Shown: positions 9,454 to 18,827 of the stretch, in pieces
Layout: each line of letters starts with the position of its first letter
Numbering within the stretch: position 1 is the first letter of the stretch
NCBI GenBank assembly: GCA_014084085.1
Contig: NPFB01000073.1
Coordinates: forward strand, 57,010-103,536
Direction of reading: 5' to 3'
Length of the DNA: 46,527 bases
Source: Hondaea fermentalgiana
Lineage: Eukaryota > Sar > Bigyra > Thraustochytrida > Thraustochytriidae
Made by a program: the position numbers and the translations under genes
The notes under the pieces: generated by a model
Told to the model about the DNA's origin: nothing
The model's input: only the letters and a program-made list of their open reading frames with translations
The model's database searches: none

Positions 9454-9565
9454 TGTGTGTTTGTAGAGCATTTGTGTTGCTTTACGTTACGTGTTTTCTT
9501 GTAATGAACGTGAGAGAATTTGAGCCTGAGCCAATCAACATGCAATGTGCGGTCCCTGGCAACTT

Positions 9566-11887
9566 TCAAGTTGCAGACGCGCGCGTCTTCCCGAAAATAG
9601 CTTCCTTGGACACAAGTTCACTAGGTACCGATGCGCCAGACATTACGCCAACTTGCGAGGCGTGACCGCTTGACGTGCGGTGGCCCGAGTAAACTGTCTT
9701 GAAAACGGCTGTTCGCAAAATTGCCGCGTGCAATGACGGGAAAGGCTCTGAACCGCAGCTGCAGGTGCCGTCAGCGTTCATTTTGATGATAATGTGTTGG
9801 ATCTCTTTCTCAGATGTCTGCGCATTTCCCCACGAGGAATGCGGCGACTGTGCATTCAGTCCTCGGTGTAGCCAGCCTTGGTTTGATCTTTTCACAACGA
9901 CCCCTGCAACGAGTGAGCCCGGATAGCTCTCGCTCAAACGGAGCATAAACGTCCCTGGCGGTGCGTTTCGAATGTGATTTTCCACCCCCGTCCGCGAAGT
10001 TAGCCACAGCACAGGATAGTGGCGACCGACACGACGCGCCCAAATGTCACTCAAAAGACGTATACTCCGAAGCGTATACACATACCAAGGCCAAAAGGAC
10101 TTGATGAAGCGCGAGACGGACACAAGACGTCTCGAGGAGGCCGAAACGACGGCCGGGAGGACAGGCGATATACGCGTAAGATTGCGAATACCTTCTGCAG
10201 ATGAATCACTCAACGGGCGTGTTCCTCCAATTGTCTGTGCAAAGTGGCGACGTAGCTGCTCAGAGAAGCGCGTCCAGGTTGTGCGGCTCTGGCTAGCCAT
10301 GCGCGCACCCTTGCGCTCACAGCACAGTTTCCAAAAGTTCACGCCGGCTGCTGCATCCTCGTCGTTCAGCAGCATGCCGAGCATCTCACGAAAGTCTTCC
10401 AGCGTCGACTTTTCACGTTCTGCACAAAGGATGTCGAGGCGGCCGTTCACCAAACTACAAGGGCTTTCTCGCGCCGCAGCTTGAATCATTTCTGGAGTGC
10501 AGAGTTGCATGGAGTGCAACTTTTCGACAGCGCGACGGAGAGCCCTAGTTTGCTGGGGTGATGGCGCCTCGATGTCATGCTCGTGCTCGAGCATCGCGAG
10601 CGCCGCGGAGGGGTCCATGCCTTCAAGCTCCACGTGTGCAATGTAACTTGAGCTTATTGCGCCCAAAAAGGGAGAGGCAAATCGTGACACGCACAGCATC
10701 GTGATTCCCAAATACTCTGTGAGGCCCCTGACCAGGTCCACAAACGCAGTGTTGCAGACCCCCGCCGCCTCGCAATCGTCTAAAACGAGAACAATTTCCC
10801 GCTGTGGTGTGCAAGTGTCCTCAAAGAGTTCCTTGAGGGCGATCCGGACCTGCTGAAGAGCCTGATCAGGCTTTAGTGCGCTTGCAGCATTGCTTGCCGT
10901 CGTGTTACCCGCTTGACCTCCCGCCAAGAGAGGATGGTTCACCTGCAGATTTGCTTTCCTCGCAATGTCGGCGGCTATTTCCTTGGCAATGTCCAAGGTC
11001 CATTGCAGCCGGGCTGCATCATAGTTAGGGGCGCGTTCGTTGATTCTACGGTTAAGTTTTGCGCAATTGACATAAAATACAGCCCGCATGAGTCTTCGCT
11101 CCAAGGCAAACTGAACGACATGCATGGCCAAAGCAGATTTGCCGCTGCCGGGCATGCCCGTGATAAGAGCAACTCGCTTTTCCTCGTTCAAAAGGGCGTC
11201 GCAAACGTCTTGCATGGCTTTGTACCGACCAAAGAAACGCGTTGGCGTCGATGCCATCTGGGGCAACGCAGGCGCGCTCGAAGCTCGTCGAAGCATGTTG
11301 CGTGGGTGGAAGAGAGCACTTCTGTCGATGCTCACTTCCGTAGCGTTTGCGTGGCTGGGGACGACAAGCTTGACTATGTCTGGATCAACCTCTGACGTTT
11401 CGAGCGCTTGGTTCAGGACCTCTTGCAGAGGTGCTGAGTCGTCTGGCCATGCGAGGAGCGTCGTGTAAAAGACTTCAACAAAGCCAAGTGCAAGCCCGCG
11501 AAGGAGCACAACGGCAGGAACGCCCACATCCAAAAATCCCTCTGCTGCGTCATCGGCGTGCTCGAGCCCTTGTGCGCTCACAAAGACGACGGGTCGTGGT
11601 CGCTGGGCAAGCCGTACTGTGCGAAGTGCCTCGGGTCCGAGGTCGCATAGTTTGCCCTTGTTTGTCTCGAGCATAAGCCTACCCCCAGCAATTCCGGAGC
11701 CTACAAAGTGCAGGACGCTTCCCATCGGGTTCGCGTTTAGTGCGCCCAGCAGCGCTTGGCTTGTCGCTGCGTGAAGAGTATACGCGACGCCGCTCGCTTC
11801 GCAGACGCGCCGCACCACATGGGCCTCTTCACGATATTGTCCAGGCCGCAGCCTCGAGTCGCGCGGCGCGCTGAAGAGCACCTGCAT
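9566..11887 (-). CDS. CHAT-like / STAND P-loop NTPase / STAT-like SH2 protein
   Basis: 773 residues in one frame from ATG 11887. Residues 1-165 read as a CHAT (caspase-HetF-associated) domain: the opening VLFSAPRD...EEAHVVRRV is the typical start, then VLHFVGSG (58-65), VVFVSAQG (100-107) and a GFLDVGVPAVVLLRG block. Both catalytic positions differ: Ser for His in the usual HFAGHG, Gln for Cys in the usual LSAC. Residues 218-440 are a STAND/NB-ARC-like NTPase: GMPGSGKS (244-251), Walker B VLVLDDC (366-372), sensor-like strand ITMLCVSR. Residues about 595-727 resemble the STAT linker plus SH2: FWPWYVYTL, PPGTFMLRLSES with phosphotyrosine-binding Arg650. No TM. Probably a cytosolic switch linking an NLR-like ATPase to phosphotyrosine. 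The trigger is unknown. Confidence 0.8.
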   Translation of the reverse strand: MQVLFSAPRDSRLRPGQYREEAHVVRRVCEASGVAYTLHAATSQALLGALNANPMGSVLHFVGSGIAGGRLMLETNKGKLCDLGPEALRTVRLAQRPRPVVFVSAQGLEHADDAAEGFLDVGVPAVVLLRGLALGFVEVFYTTLLAWPDDSAPLQEVLNQALETSEVDPDIVKLVVPSHANATEVSIDRSALFHPRNMLRRASSAPALPQMASTPTRFFGRYKAMQDVCDALLNEEKRVALITGMPGSGKSALAMHVVQFALERRLMRAVFYVNCAKLNRRINERAPNYDAARLQWTLDIAKEIAADIARKANLQVNHPLLAGGQAGNTTASNAASALKPDQALQQVRIALKELFEDTCTPQREIVLVLDDCEAAGVCNTAFVDLVRGLTEYLGITMLCVSRFASPFLGAISSSYIAHVELEGMDPSAALAMLEHEHDIEAPSPQQTRALRRAVEKLHSMQLCTPEMIQAAARESPCSLVNGRLDILCAEREKSTLEDFREMLGMLLNDEDAAAGVNFWKLCCERKGARMASQSRTTWTRFSEQLRRHFAQTIGGTRPLSDSSAEGIRNLTRISPVLPAVVSASSRRLVSVSRFIKSFWPWYVYTLRSIRLLSDIWARRVGRHYPVLWLTSRTGVENHIRNAPPGTFMLRLSESYPGSLVAGVVVKRSNQGWLHRGLNAQSPHSSWGNAQTSEKEIQHIIIKMNADGTCSCGSEPFPSLHAAILRTAVFKTVYSGHRTSSGHASQVGVMSGASVPSELVSKEAIFGKTRASAT

Positions 11888-12351
11888 CCTGCGTGCGGGC
11901 GCACTCTCCTAGCGCACAGTCCTCCTGCCGCGCCCTCTCACTCAAGCGCGCGCCGGCGGCTCGCGCCGCCCGCGACCCCAAACAGTCTTCGTTTTGATGT
12001 TTAGGCTACATTCCGCCGAGTCATCGTCGTCATCATCATCATCATCATCTTGCTCACATTTGGAAAGAGGAAAGTGCCCTACCTAGCAGAGCACAGGCTG
12101 CTTGCCCGCGATAGCCAAAATTAATGGCAAGAAGAACTCACGCATCTTTCACAAAGATGAATGTTCGATTTTGAGCTTGAGTGCTTTGAAGACGTGATTT
12201 TCCATCATTGTCATTGTCATCATTTTGCCCACCTTTCACGTCTAAATTTAGCATTGCATCCGTCCCTAACGGAGCGCACTCTGCCCTAACCTGCTTGTCC
12301 CCCGCGCGATATTGCAGCAAGAAGCATTCACGCGTCTATCATAAAGATAAT
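11888..12351. other. Intergenic region with a duplicated ~190-bp unit
   Basis: 3' flank of the OTU gene and promoter of the CHAT gene. Two diverged copies of one block occur 190 bp apart. GCAAGAAG followed by TCACGC, TCT, TCA and AAAGAT starts at 12127 and again at 12317; each copy is preceded by GCCCTA(A)CC and a CGCGATA-like string, and by an ATCATC-rich tract. No gene seen. Confidence 0.5.
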
Positions 12352-12688
12352 TTACAATTCTGTCCTGCTCGTGCCGCCGTGATTGGTTTCCGGGGGCTGC
12401 ACATTGTCATTCAAACTACTACTACTGCCATCGGCACTGCCACCACTGCTATTGGTCCCGCTCAGCTCGGCCACATCTGTGGGGCTCGCCGATATACTTG
12501 CGCTGGGGACTTGCATAATGAGCGAAGGAGCCTCGCCCATGCTGTTTGCACGAGAAAGTAGAGCCAACGCTTTGTCAGAAAAACGCTTGCGGCGCTCATC
12601 ATCCCGAATCGTCATTACATTGTAGTGAACTGGAGAGAGATACGTGAGAAAAACATGTCTCTGGGTGTTGTTGTTGGCATCATTATCA

Positions 12689-12728
<40 letters not shown>

Positions 12729-14082
12729 ACTCGCCGCCATCACAACTCCCACCCGCCTCAAGATTATCATGGGAACCCTCTTCCTTTTGTGTTGCGACTT
12801 GCGGAGCATACTCAAGATAGTATCCCCCGAAGCCTTCCGTGGACGTGAGCACATGCACAGTGACACATAGTGCGTCAGCCACGGCCTTGAGTGTCAACTC
12901 GTCGCCCCATTCGCCATTTTTGGACATTTTCTCGAGATATGCTTCGAACTCCTCAGGGCTGCCAAAGAAGACGTTGCTCTCGTCGGGGTGAGCTTGCATG
13001 TGCGCAACAGCCTTGGCCCGAACCCAGGCATGATGCTCCTGCGTTCCAAAGAGCTCGTGACTAATGGCTCGAAATTGACAGTTCCCGTCTCCACTCACGA
13101 CAATTTCGCCCATCCCAAAATTGCTCAGACGCTCCTTGAGCAGGTTCATTTGCGAGGTTCCGCGGCGGACTTGAATCGAGTCGGGAGAGCCCGGGGCATC
13201 CCGTTTGCGAACCGTCTCCTTGGCATCATCCGCTTTGCGTTTCATGGCCACCATGGCGCGAACAAGCGCAGGATTCCACTTGACGCTCGATCGGCCCTTG
13301 AGAGCGCGCAGCATCGCCTTATCGTGAGCACGGCGTTCACGGATCACTGGTGCTGCCACGGGTATGCCCGTGACTACAAGAGCAGGTGGTTCTTCATGCT
13401 CGATGTTCGAACCAAAGCGCGACTGAGGCGTCGAAGAGTGCAGCGTGGCAGGCGACGACATTGTCTTGGGTGTTGAAGGATCGATAATATCGTCTGCCTT
13501 GAGAGCAGCCGTCCCCTTCGACTCGTCCTTTGCATCTGCGCTCACCCAAGTTCTATCCCGAAAGGCATCAGAAGGCGCATGCGATAGCACATGGCGATGA
13601 TGTTCTTTGAGCAAGAGCTTGATCGCCTCTAGCTCATTGTAGCGGGTCTCCCGAAGTGCTCGCAGCGTATGTACGTCCGAGAAACCGAGCTTTCGGAGCG
13701 AATCGATCTCCTTGGCATGGATTGAGCGACGGAACTTGTCAGAGATCTTGCTCGATCGGGCCTGACCTGCAAGATGCGAATCTGGGTCTTCATCATTGAC
13801 GCGCTTTGCGATGGTGCGCAAGATCCGGAGGTGATCTCCCTGGAGTTCCTCGACAAGATCCACGGCGATCTCGTCAGGGACACCAATCTCCTCAACGAGC
13901 TCACGGAGAAGCGCCGAGCTTTCGCGCAAAAGTGCGATGCTCGTGCGCTCCCCCTTGTTCGCGCCCACGCCCTTTCCCCCTGCCGCTGCAGTCCCGCTCA
14001 CGGCGTCCTTCTTCTTCGCATCGCCGTCGCCGGCTCGGTTCTGCGCCGTCGTCGTCGTCGAGGAGGAGGCGTTGTTGCCCAT
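12352..14082 (-). CDS. OTU-family deubiquitinase with UBA-like domain, probably N-myristoylated
   Basis: 576 residues from ATG 14082. The frame stays open upstream to 14211, but MGNNASSS at 14082 is a good N-myristoylation signal (Gly2, Ser6) and upstream sequence is low-complexity. Residues about 125-160 (SLRKLGFSDV ... EAIKLLL) look like a UBA ubiquitin-binding domain. The OTU cysteine-protease domain runs from about 325 to 495: SGDGNCQFRA gives Asp332 and catalytic Cys335, WGDELTLKAVADAL is the conserved helix, SPVHYNVM gives catalytic His486. A poly-Asp run (about 453-466) sits inside the OTU domain just before the His strand. The enzyme should cleave ubiquitin chains, probably at a membrane. 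Divergent promoter with EFL1. Chain preference cannot be read. Confidence 0.9.
12676..12729. repeat. (GTC)n microsatellite coding poly-Asp
   Basis: A TCG/GTC trinucleotide tract on the plus strand is read on the minus strand as GAC codons, giving the poly-Asp insertion inside the OTU domain. Confidence 0.9.
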
Positions 14083-14420
14083 CTTCGCTCCGAGTCTGGC
14101 CGCGAGTCCTGCGCAGGCGCTGTGGGCAGGTCGGCCGCGAAGAGGAGCGCGCGGTCCAGGGCCGGCGGGCGTCGCGCGAAGGGCGTCTGCGCCGAGCCGA
14201 GCGCGCCGCACAAAGCCTCACGCCGCCAGTATCCTCCCTTTCCGGGTCTGCTGCCGCTCGGCTGAGCTGCTTTTTGGGGCCACGTTCTTTTTCAAATTCA
14301 AATCGATTCAAATCCTCGTTCAAAACCAAGTTCAAATCCCCGTTCCAAACGCAGCGACAAAGCCTCAATAAACGCAACAACTCGAGGAGGACACCTTGAA
14401 GGACTCGGAGCAGAACGCCT

Positions 14421-14452
14421 CCTCGCCTCGCCTCGCCTCGCCTCGCCTCGCC
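14421..14452. repeat. (CCTCG)6 pentanucleotide tract
   Basis: Six tandem CCTCG units upstream of EFL1. Related pentamers occur before other starts in this window. Confidence 0.9.
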
Positions 14453-14570
14453 GCCCTGAGCCGCGCGAACGCGAACGCGAGGCCGCTGGACGCGCGCGAG
14501 GGCGCCCGGCCCGCGCTGCGGCCGCCTTGCTCGCGCGCGAGGCAGGGGCTTGGAGATCGCAGCGCTCGCC

Positions 14571-14571
<1 letters not shown>

Positions 14572-14603
<32 letters not shown>
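14572..14603. repeat. (GCTT)n tetranucleotide tract in EFL1 leader
   Basis: Seven or so GCTT units end about 30 bp before the ATG at 14632. Confidence 0.85.
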
Positions 14604-14631
14604 GGCAGCGAGCGGCCACGAGGAAGCCGCC

Positions 14632-17600
14632 ATGCCGGCGACCGTCAAGCCCGCGGAGCTCGCGGAGCTCCAGGGGAACGCAGAGCAGGTACGTGGGCCT
14701 TCTGCTGACCGATGCTGAGGCCGAGACTGCACAGCTGACGCCGACCGGGGGGAGGGGGGAAAGAGAGTGACGAAAGACTGACGCGCAGACGAGCTATGCG
14801 ACTTGGTGATGGCGACGCGCGATGATATGACAAACACGGGTGGACCGCGGGAATTGCCATTCTTTCTTTTCGATCTGATCAATGCTTGGCACAGGTGCGG
14901 AACATTTGCATCCTGGCACATGTGGACCACGGCAAGGTAAGCGAGGAACACAGAGACCAAATTGACGCCAGCTTTTGCTAACTTTACGTGTACGTGCTCC
15001 TTCCGCTTGATGCTCATAATGTAATAGACTACACTTTCAGACTGCCTCGTAAGCAGCAATGGCATCATCTCTGAGCGCCTGGCAGGAAGCGTGCGGTACC
15101 TGGACAGTCGTGCCGATGAGCAGGAGCGTGGCATCACAATGCAATCGAGTGCGATCTCGCTTCTGTACAAGCACGAGCGTCTGAACAAAGAGTACCTCGT
15201 GAACCTCATTGACTCGCCGGGTCACGTGGATTTTTCTTCCGACGTTTCGACAGCAGTACGTCTTTGCGATGGCGCTCTCGTCGTGGTCGACGTCATCGAG
15301 GGCGTGGCAATCCAGACGCATGCAGTCTTGCGTCAAGCATGGGAGGAACGTCTCCGACCGTGCTTGGTTCTCAACAAGATTGATCGTCTCATTATTGAGC
15401 GGCAGCTTGACCCAATCGAGGCATACGAGCACCTTCTCAAGATCGTAGAGCGAGTCAATGCCATCCTGCTTGGCTTTATGAATGCCAGTGTCATGGCAGC
15501 CGGCTCGTCGGAGCGTAACCCGACGGCAGACGTGGACGAGGAGCTCGGCGACGACAAGATTGACACCCAAGCATGGGCGCTCGAGTTCGATGACGATGAG
15601 GAAAACGCATACATTTTTGCTCCCGAAAAGGGAAACGTCGTCTTTTGTTCGGCCGCCGACAGCTGGGCGTTTCGCACGCTCGATTTTGTACCCATGGTGG
15701 CGCAGGCTTTGGGCATTAAGAATCGACGCAAGGTACTACGATCACTTTGGGGCAACTTTTGGTACAGTGCCAAGCAGGGCAAAATCATGCAGAGCAAGTC
15801 AACACAGGCCAGCGTGACGACGGGCGAGGCATCGCGCCAGCACCCACCCATGTTCGCCTCGTACGTGCTGGATGCCATTTGGCAAATTTACGGTGCAACG
15901 GTGATTGATAGCAAGCCCAAGAAGCTGGAAAAAATTGTCACGCGTCTAGGCATTAGCGAAAAGGTGAACCGTCGCGAGCTGAACAAGGGCGGCCGCGCAG
16001 CGCTTCGAACGGCCATGCACGCCTGGCTTCCGGTGACACGTGCCGTGCTTTCCATGGTCGTGCGTTGCGTTCCAGATCCAGTGCGCGCGCAAAACCGTCG
16101 TGCAGAGGTGCTGTGGCCCCACGTACATGCCGAAGAGCCCCTCGAGTCTCGTCTTGCCGAGGCGCGCGCTCACATTGAGCGTTGCGACCCCCAGGGCCCC
16201 CTGATCGCGTACGTCACCAAGATTTTTGCTGTGCAGCGTTCGGAGGTGACGCCGCAGACGGCCGCTCTTCTCGAGGACTTGCGTCGAAAGCAGCAAGCTG
16301 CTGCTGGAGAGACCTCATCAGGCCAAGACCTTGTCTCTTCGGAGGCAGGAGCAGCACTTGGGACCGCAAATGGTGAAGAGCACGACGACAGTTCTTCGGA
16401 GCTCTTTTTTGCCTTCGCGCGCGTATTTAGCGGCACGGTGCGCCCCGGAGTTCCTGTGCATGTGCTCGGGCCCAAGTACCTGCCGACGCACCCCGATCGT
16501 CATCGCGCACAAGTTCCCTGCGGTGTGATTCCGCTTCTCATGATGAACACCGAGTTGGTGCCCCTTGGCGCAGCGCCCGCGGGCAACATCTTGGCGCTCG
16601 CTGGCCTGGACAGGGACGTGCTAAAATCTGCGACCATCTCAGACTCGCCGCAATGCTGCTCTCTCACTAAGATGCCTTCGCAGAGCGCCCCGGTTCTGCG
16701 CGTTTCGTTGGAGCCGAGCAATCCCCTCGAGTGGCCTCAGTTGACACGAGGTCTGAAATTGCTCAATCGCGCCGATGCTGTGGCCGAAGTACGTATTCAG
16801 CCAAATGGCGAGCACATTTTGGGATGCATCGGCGAACTGCACCTCGAGCGATGCGTCAAGGACTTGCAGGAGCGCTTTGCCAAGATCGAGCTCAAGGTTT
16901 CCAAGCCTATTGCCATCTTCCGCGAGACCGTAGTCGTTGCTGGGAGCCATGTCCCGACCCCTCAGCCCTCCTTTGCGCCATTCGATGTACGCAAGGAGGA
17001 GACCAAATTTGCCGAGGCCATGCAACAATATACTGCCGCTGTATCGGGGGGTAACGGTGGCGGTACTGCAGACGCGGATGCACGAGATGGGGAGAATGGC
17101 GAAGTCGATGTGGATCAGATTGCCGTCAAGCTCACTCCTCCGGAGCCCTTTGCTCGTCGCGTGCTTCCGGGCGGTCGCGTGCTAGCCTGCACAGGTGGCA
17201 ATGCCGTGGTGGTGTGTTTGCGCGTGATTCCACTGCCAGAGCCTATTCGTAAGGTGATTGAGGAGTCGCGAGCGGACTTGACCGATTTGCTGGAGGAGGA
17301 TGATGCCGACGCAGATGACCAAGACGCGGCTTTGGATGCGACGGGAGCCGGCGCTGAAATGGGCGATGCTACTAACCGGGGTTCCCGAGTGCATTCGTCG
17401 ACATCGCGAGCATCTGCGCGGCGATCGTCCCGTGCCCAACAACTTCGGCGCTCTTCGTCATCGCGGACGCAAGGTGAGAACGTGGCCGAGGCGGAGCGCG
17501 CACGGCGCGAGGAGGCTCGCCGCGCAGACATTTTTGCCAAGCTGCAAGAAGCGTTTGGTGAAGCTGGCGAAGACTGGGATCTCCAACGCTTGTGGTCTCT

Positions 17601-18519
17601 GGGTCCACGTGGCGTGGGTCCAAACGTCCTGCTCAACGCTGTGGATGCTGGTCAACCGTTGGCGTCGCACCGCATGTATCAGCTGCTGTCCAAGGCCTCG
17701 TCTGCGGTCATTGCCGAAGAGGGGAATGCAGAGGGCCACAATGCAGAGGATGAAGAGGATGAGGATGAAAGTCCTGAGGCAACGAGTCAACTGCTAGAGG
17801 AGGTGGCAGGTGGCATAATTGCCGGTTTTCAACTGGGATGCCGCGCGGGCCCGCTTTGCGAAGAACCCTTGTGGGGGACCTGTGTGGTTGTGGAGCAAGT
17901 TACACTCAAGGATGCGTCTGCCGAAGAGCATGCTGCACTAAAGCGAAATGTTGCGATCCAGGGCCAGGTGATGTCCAGCGTGCGGGACGCTATTCGGCGT
18001 GGCGTTTCACTGCACCATGATCAGCATTTGCACGGCGTCGACACAGGCTGCGAAGTTCGACTTGTGGAGGGCTTTTTCAAGTGTATGCTGCAATGCCACG
18101 TGGAGTCGCAAATGGGAGACCAGCTTGGGCGCATGTACGGCGTTCTCTCGGGACGTCGTGCCAAGATTATGAGTGAAGACATGTGGGAGGGCACGTCTAT
18201 TTTCACGATCGAAGCGCTCGTCCCTATTGTGGAAAGCTTCCGGCTCGGCGACGACTTGCGCAGACAGACCTCGGGCGCAGCCTCCACGCCGCAGCTGTTG
18301 TTTAGTCACTGGCAAGTGATTCCGGAGAATCCCTTTTTCCGCGCCACGACGGAGGACGAGCTCGAGGAGTTTGGCGAGCGCGGCTACGAGGAGTCTTATC
18401 AAGCACACAATCGTGCGTACAAGTACATGCAGGAAATTCGGAAGCGCAAGGGACTCTCGACGTCCGAAAAGGTAGTGGTTGCCGCAGAGAAACAGCGTAC
18501 GCTGGCGCGCAAAAAATAG
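14632..18519 (+). CDS. EFL1: Elongation factor-like GTPase 1 (EFL1/Ria1), three exons
   Basis: Exons 14632-14688, 14895-14936 and 15028-18519, joined by GT-AG introns in phase 0, give 1196 residues (human EFL1 about 1120). The short exons are needed: exon 2 codes NICILAHVDHGK and exon 3 opens TTLSDCLVSSNGI, which together make the G1 P-loop (27-35). DSPGHVDF (95-102) is G3 and NKID (149-152) is G4. The EF-2-like order continues through the beta-barrel and C-terminal domains, with acidic insertions (GAEMG region and EEDEDE region). Switch I RADEQERGITM matches the family. EFL1 works with SBDS in the cytoplasm to release eIF6/Tif6 from pre-60S ribosomes. The largest single open frame starts at a GTG at 15091 and misses the P-loop. 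Confidence 0.96.
14689..14894 (+). other. EFL1 intron 1
   Basis: 206 nt, GTACGT donor and CACAG acceptor; phase 0, between Gln19 and Val20. Confidence 0.9.
14937..15027 (+). other. EFL1 intron 2
   Basis: 91 nt, GTAAGC donor and AATAG acceptor; phase 0. It splits the P-loop between Lys33 and Thr34. Confidence 0.92.
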
Positions 18520-18640
18520 AAGAATATACTTGCCATGATAGGTGTTTAGCGTCGTGTACGTGAGCAGCCAAGCGTCGTCATTTGCTTATCACTTTGATAG
18601 CGTATGATCCGAGCATTTATCTTTATGTCCATGTTCACGA

Positions 18641-18679
<39 letters not shown>

Positions 18680-18827
18680 TTTTCTTACTCATGATCAGTT
18701 TCAAGCTGGCAGACAGACGATGAACATTGGCTCTGTTTACCTGTGTAAACAGGCAGGCTTGGCGAAAAATACAAGGCGGTCAAAATACATCTCGCTTGCT
18801 GGACACTCTCTTGGGTGAAGCGTTTCG
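18520..18827. other. Convergent spacer with (CTTT)n
   Basis: 308 bp between EFL1 and the minus-strand coiled-coil gene. A CTTT tract lies at about 18640-18681. No gene seen. Confidence 0.5.
18640..18681. repeat. (CTTT)n microsatellite
   Basis: About ten tandem CTTT units, 3' of EFL1. Confidence 0.9.

Larger units (their letters stand above)
14083..14631. promoter_or_regulatory. Divergent OTU/EFL1 promoter with TTCAAAT, CCTCG and GCTT repeats
   Basis: About 550 bp between two divergent starts. A degenerate series of TTCAAAT-like motifs lies at about 14288-14347, a CCTCG pentamer tract at 14421-14452 and a GCTT tract at about 14572-14603, only about 30 bp before the EFL1 ATG and so likely in its 5' UTR. 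Confidence 0.5.

Noticed and set aside
14298..15209. 303-codon minus frame
   Set aside because: Antisense to EFL1 exons and introns; no domain, repeat-driven composition.
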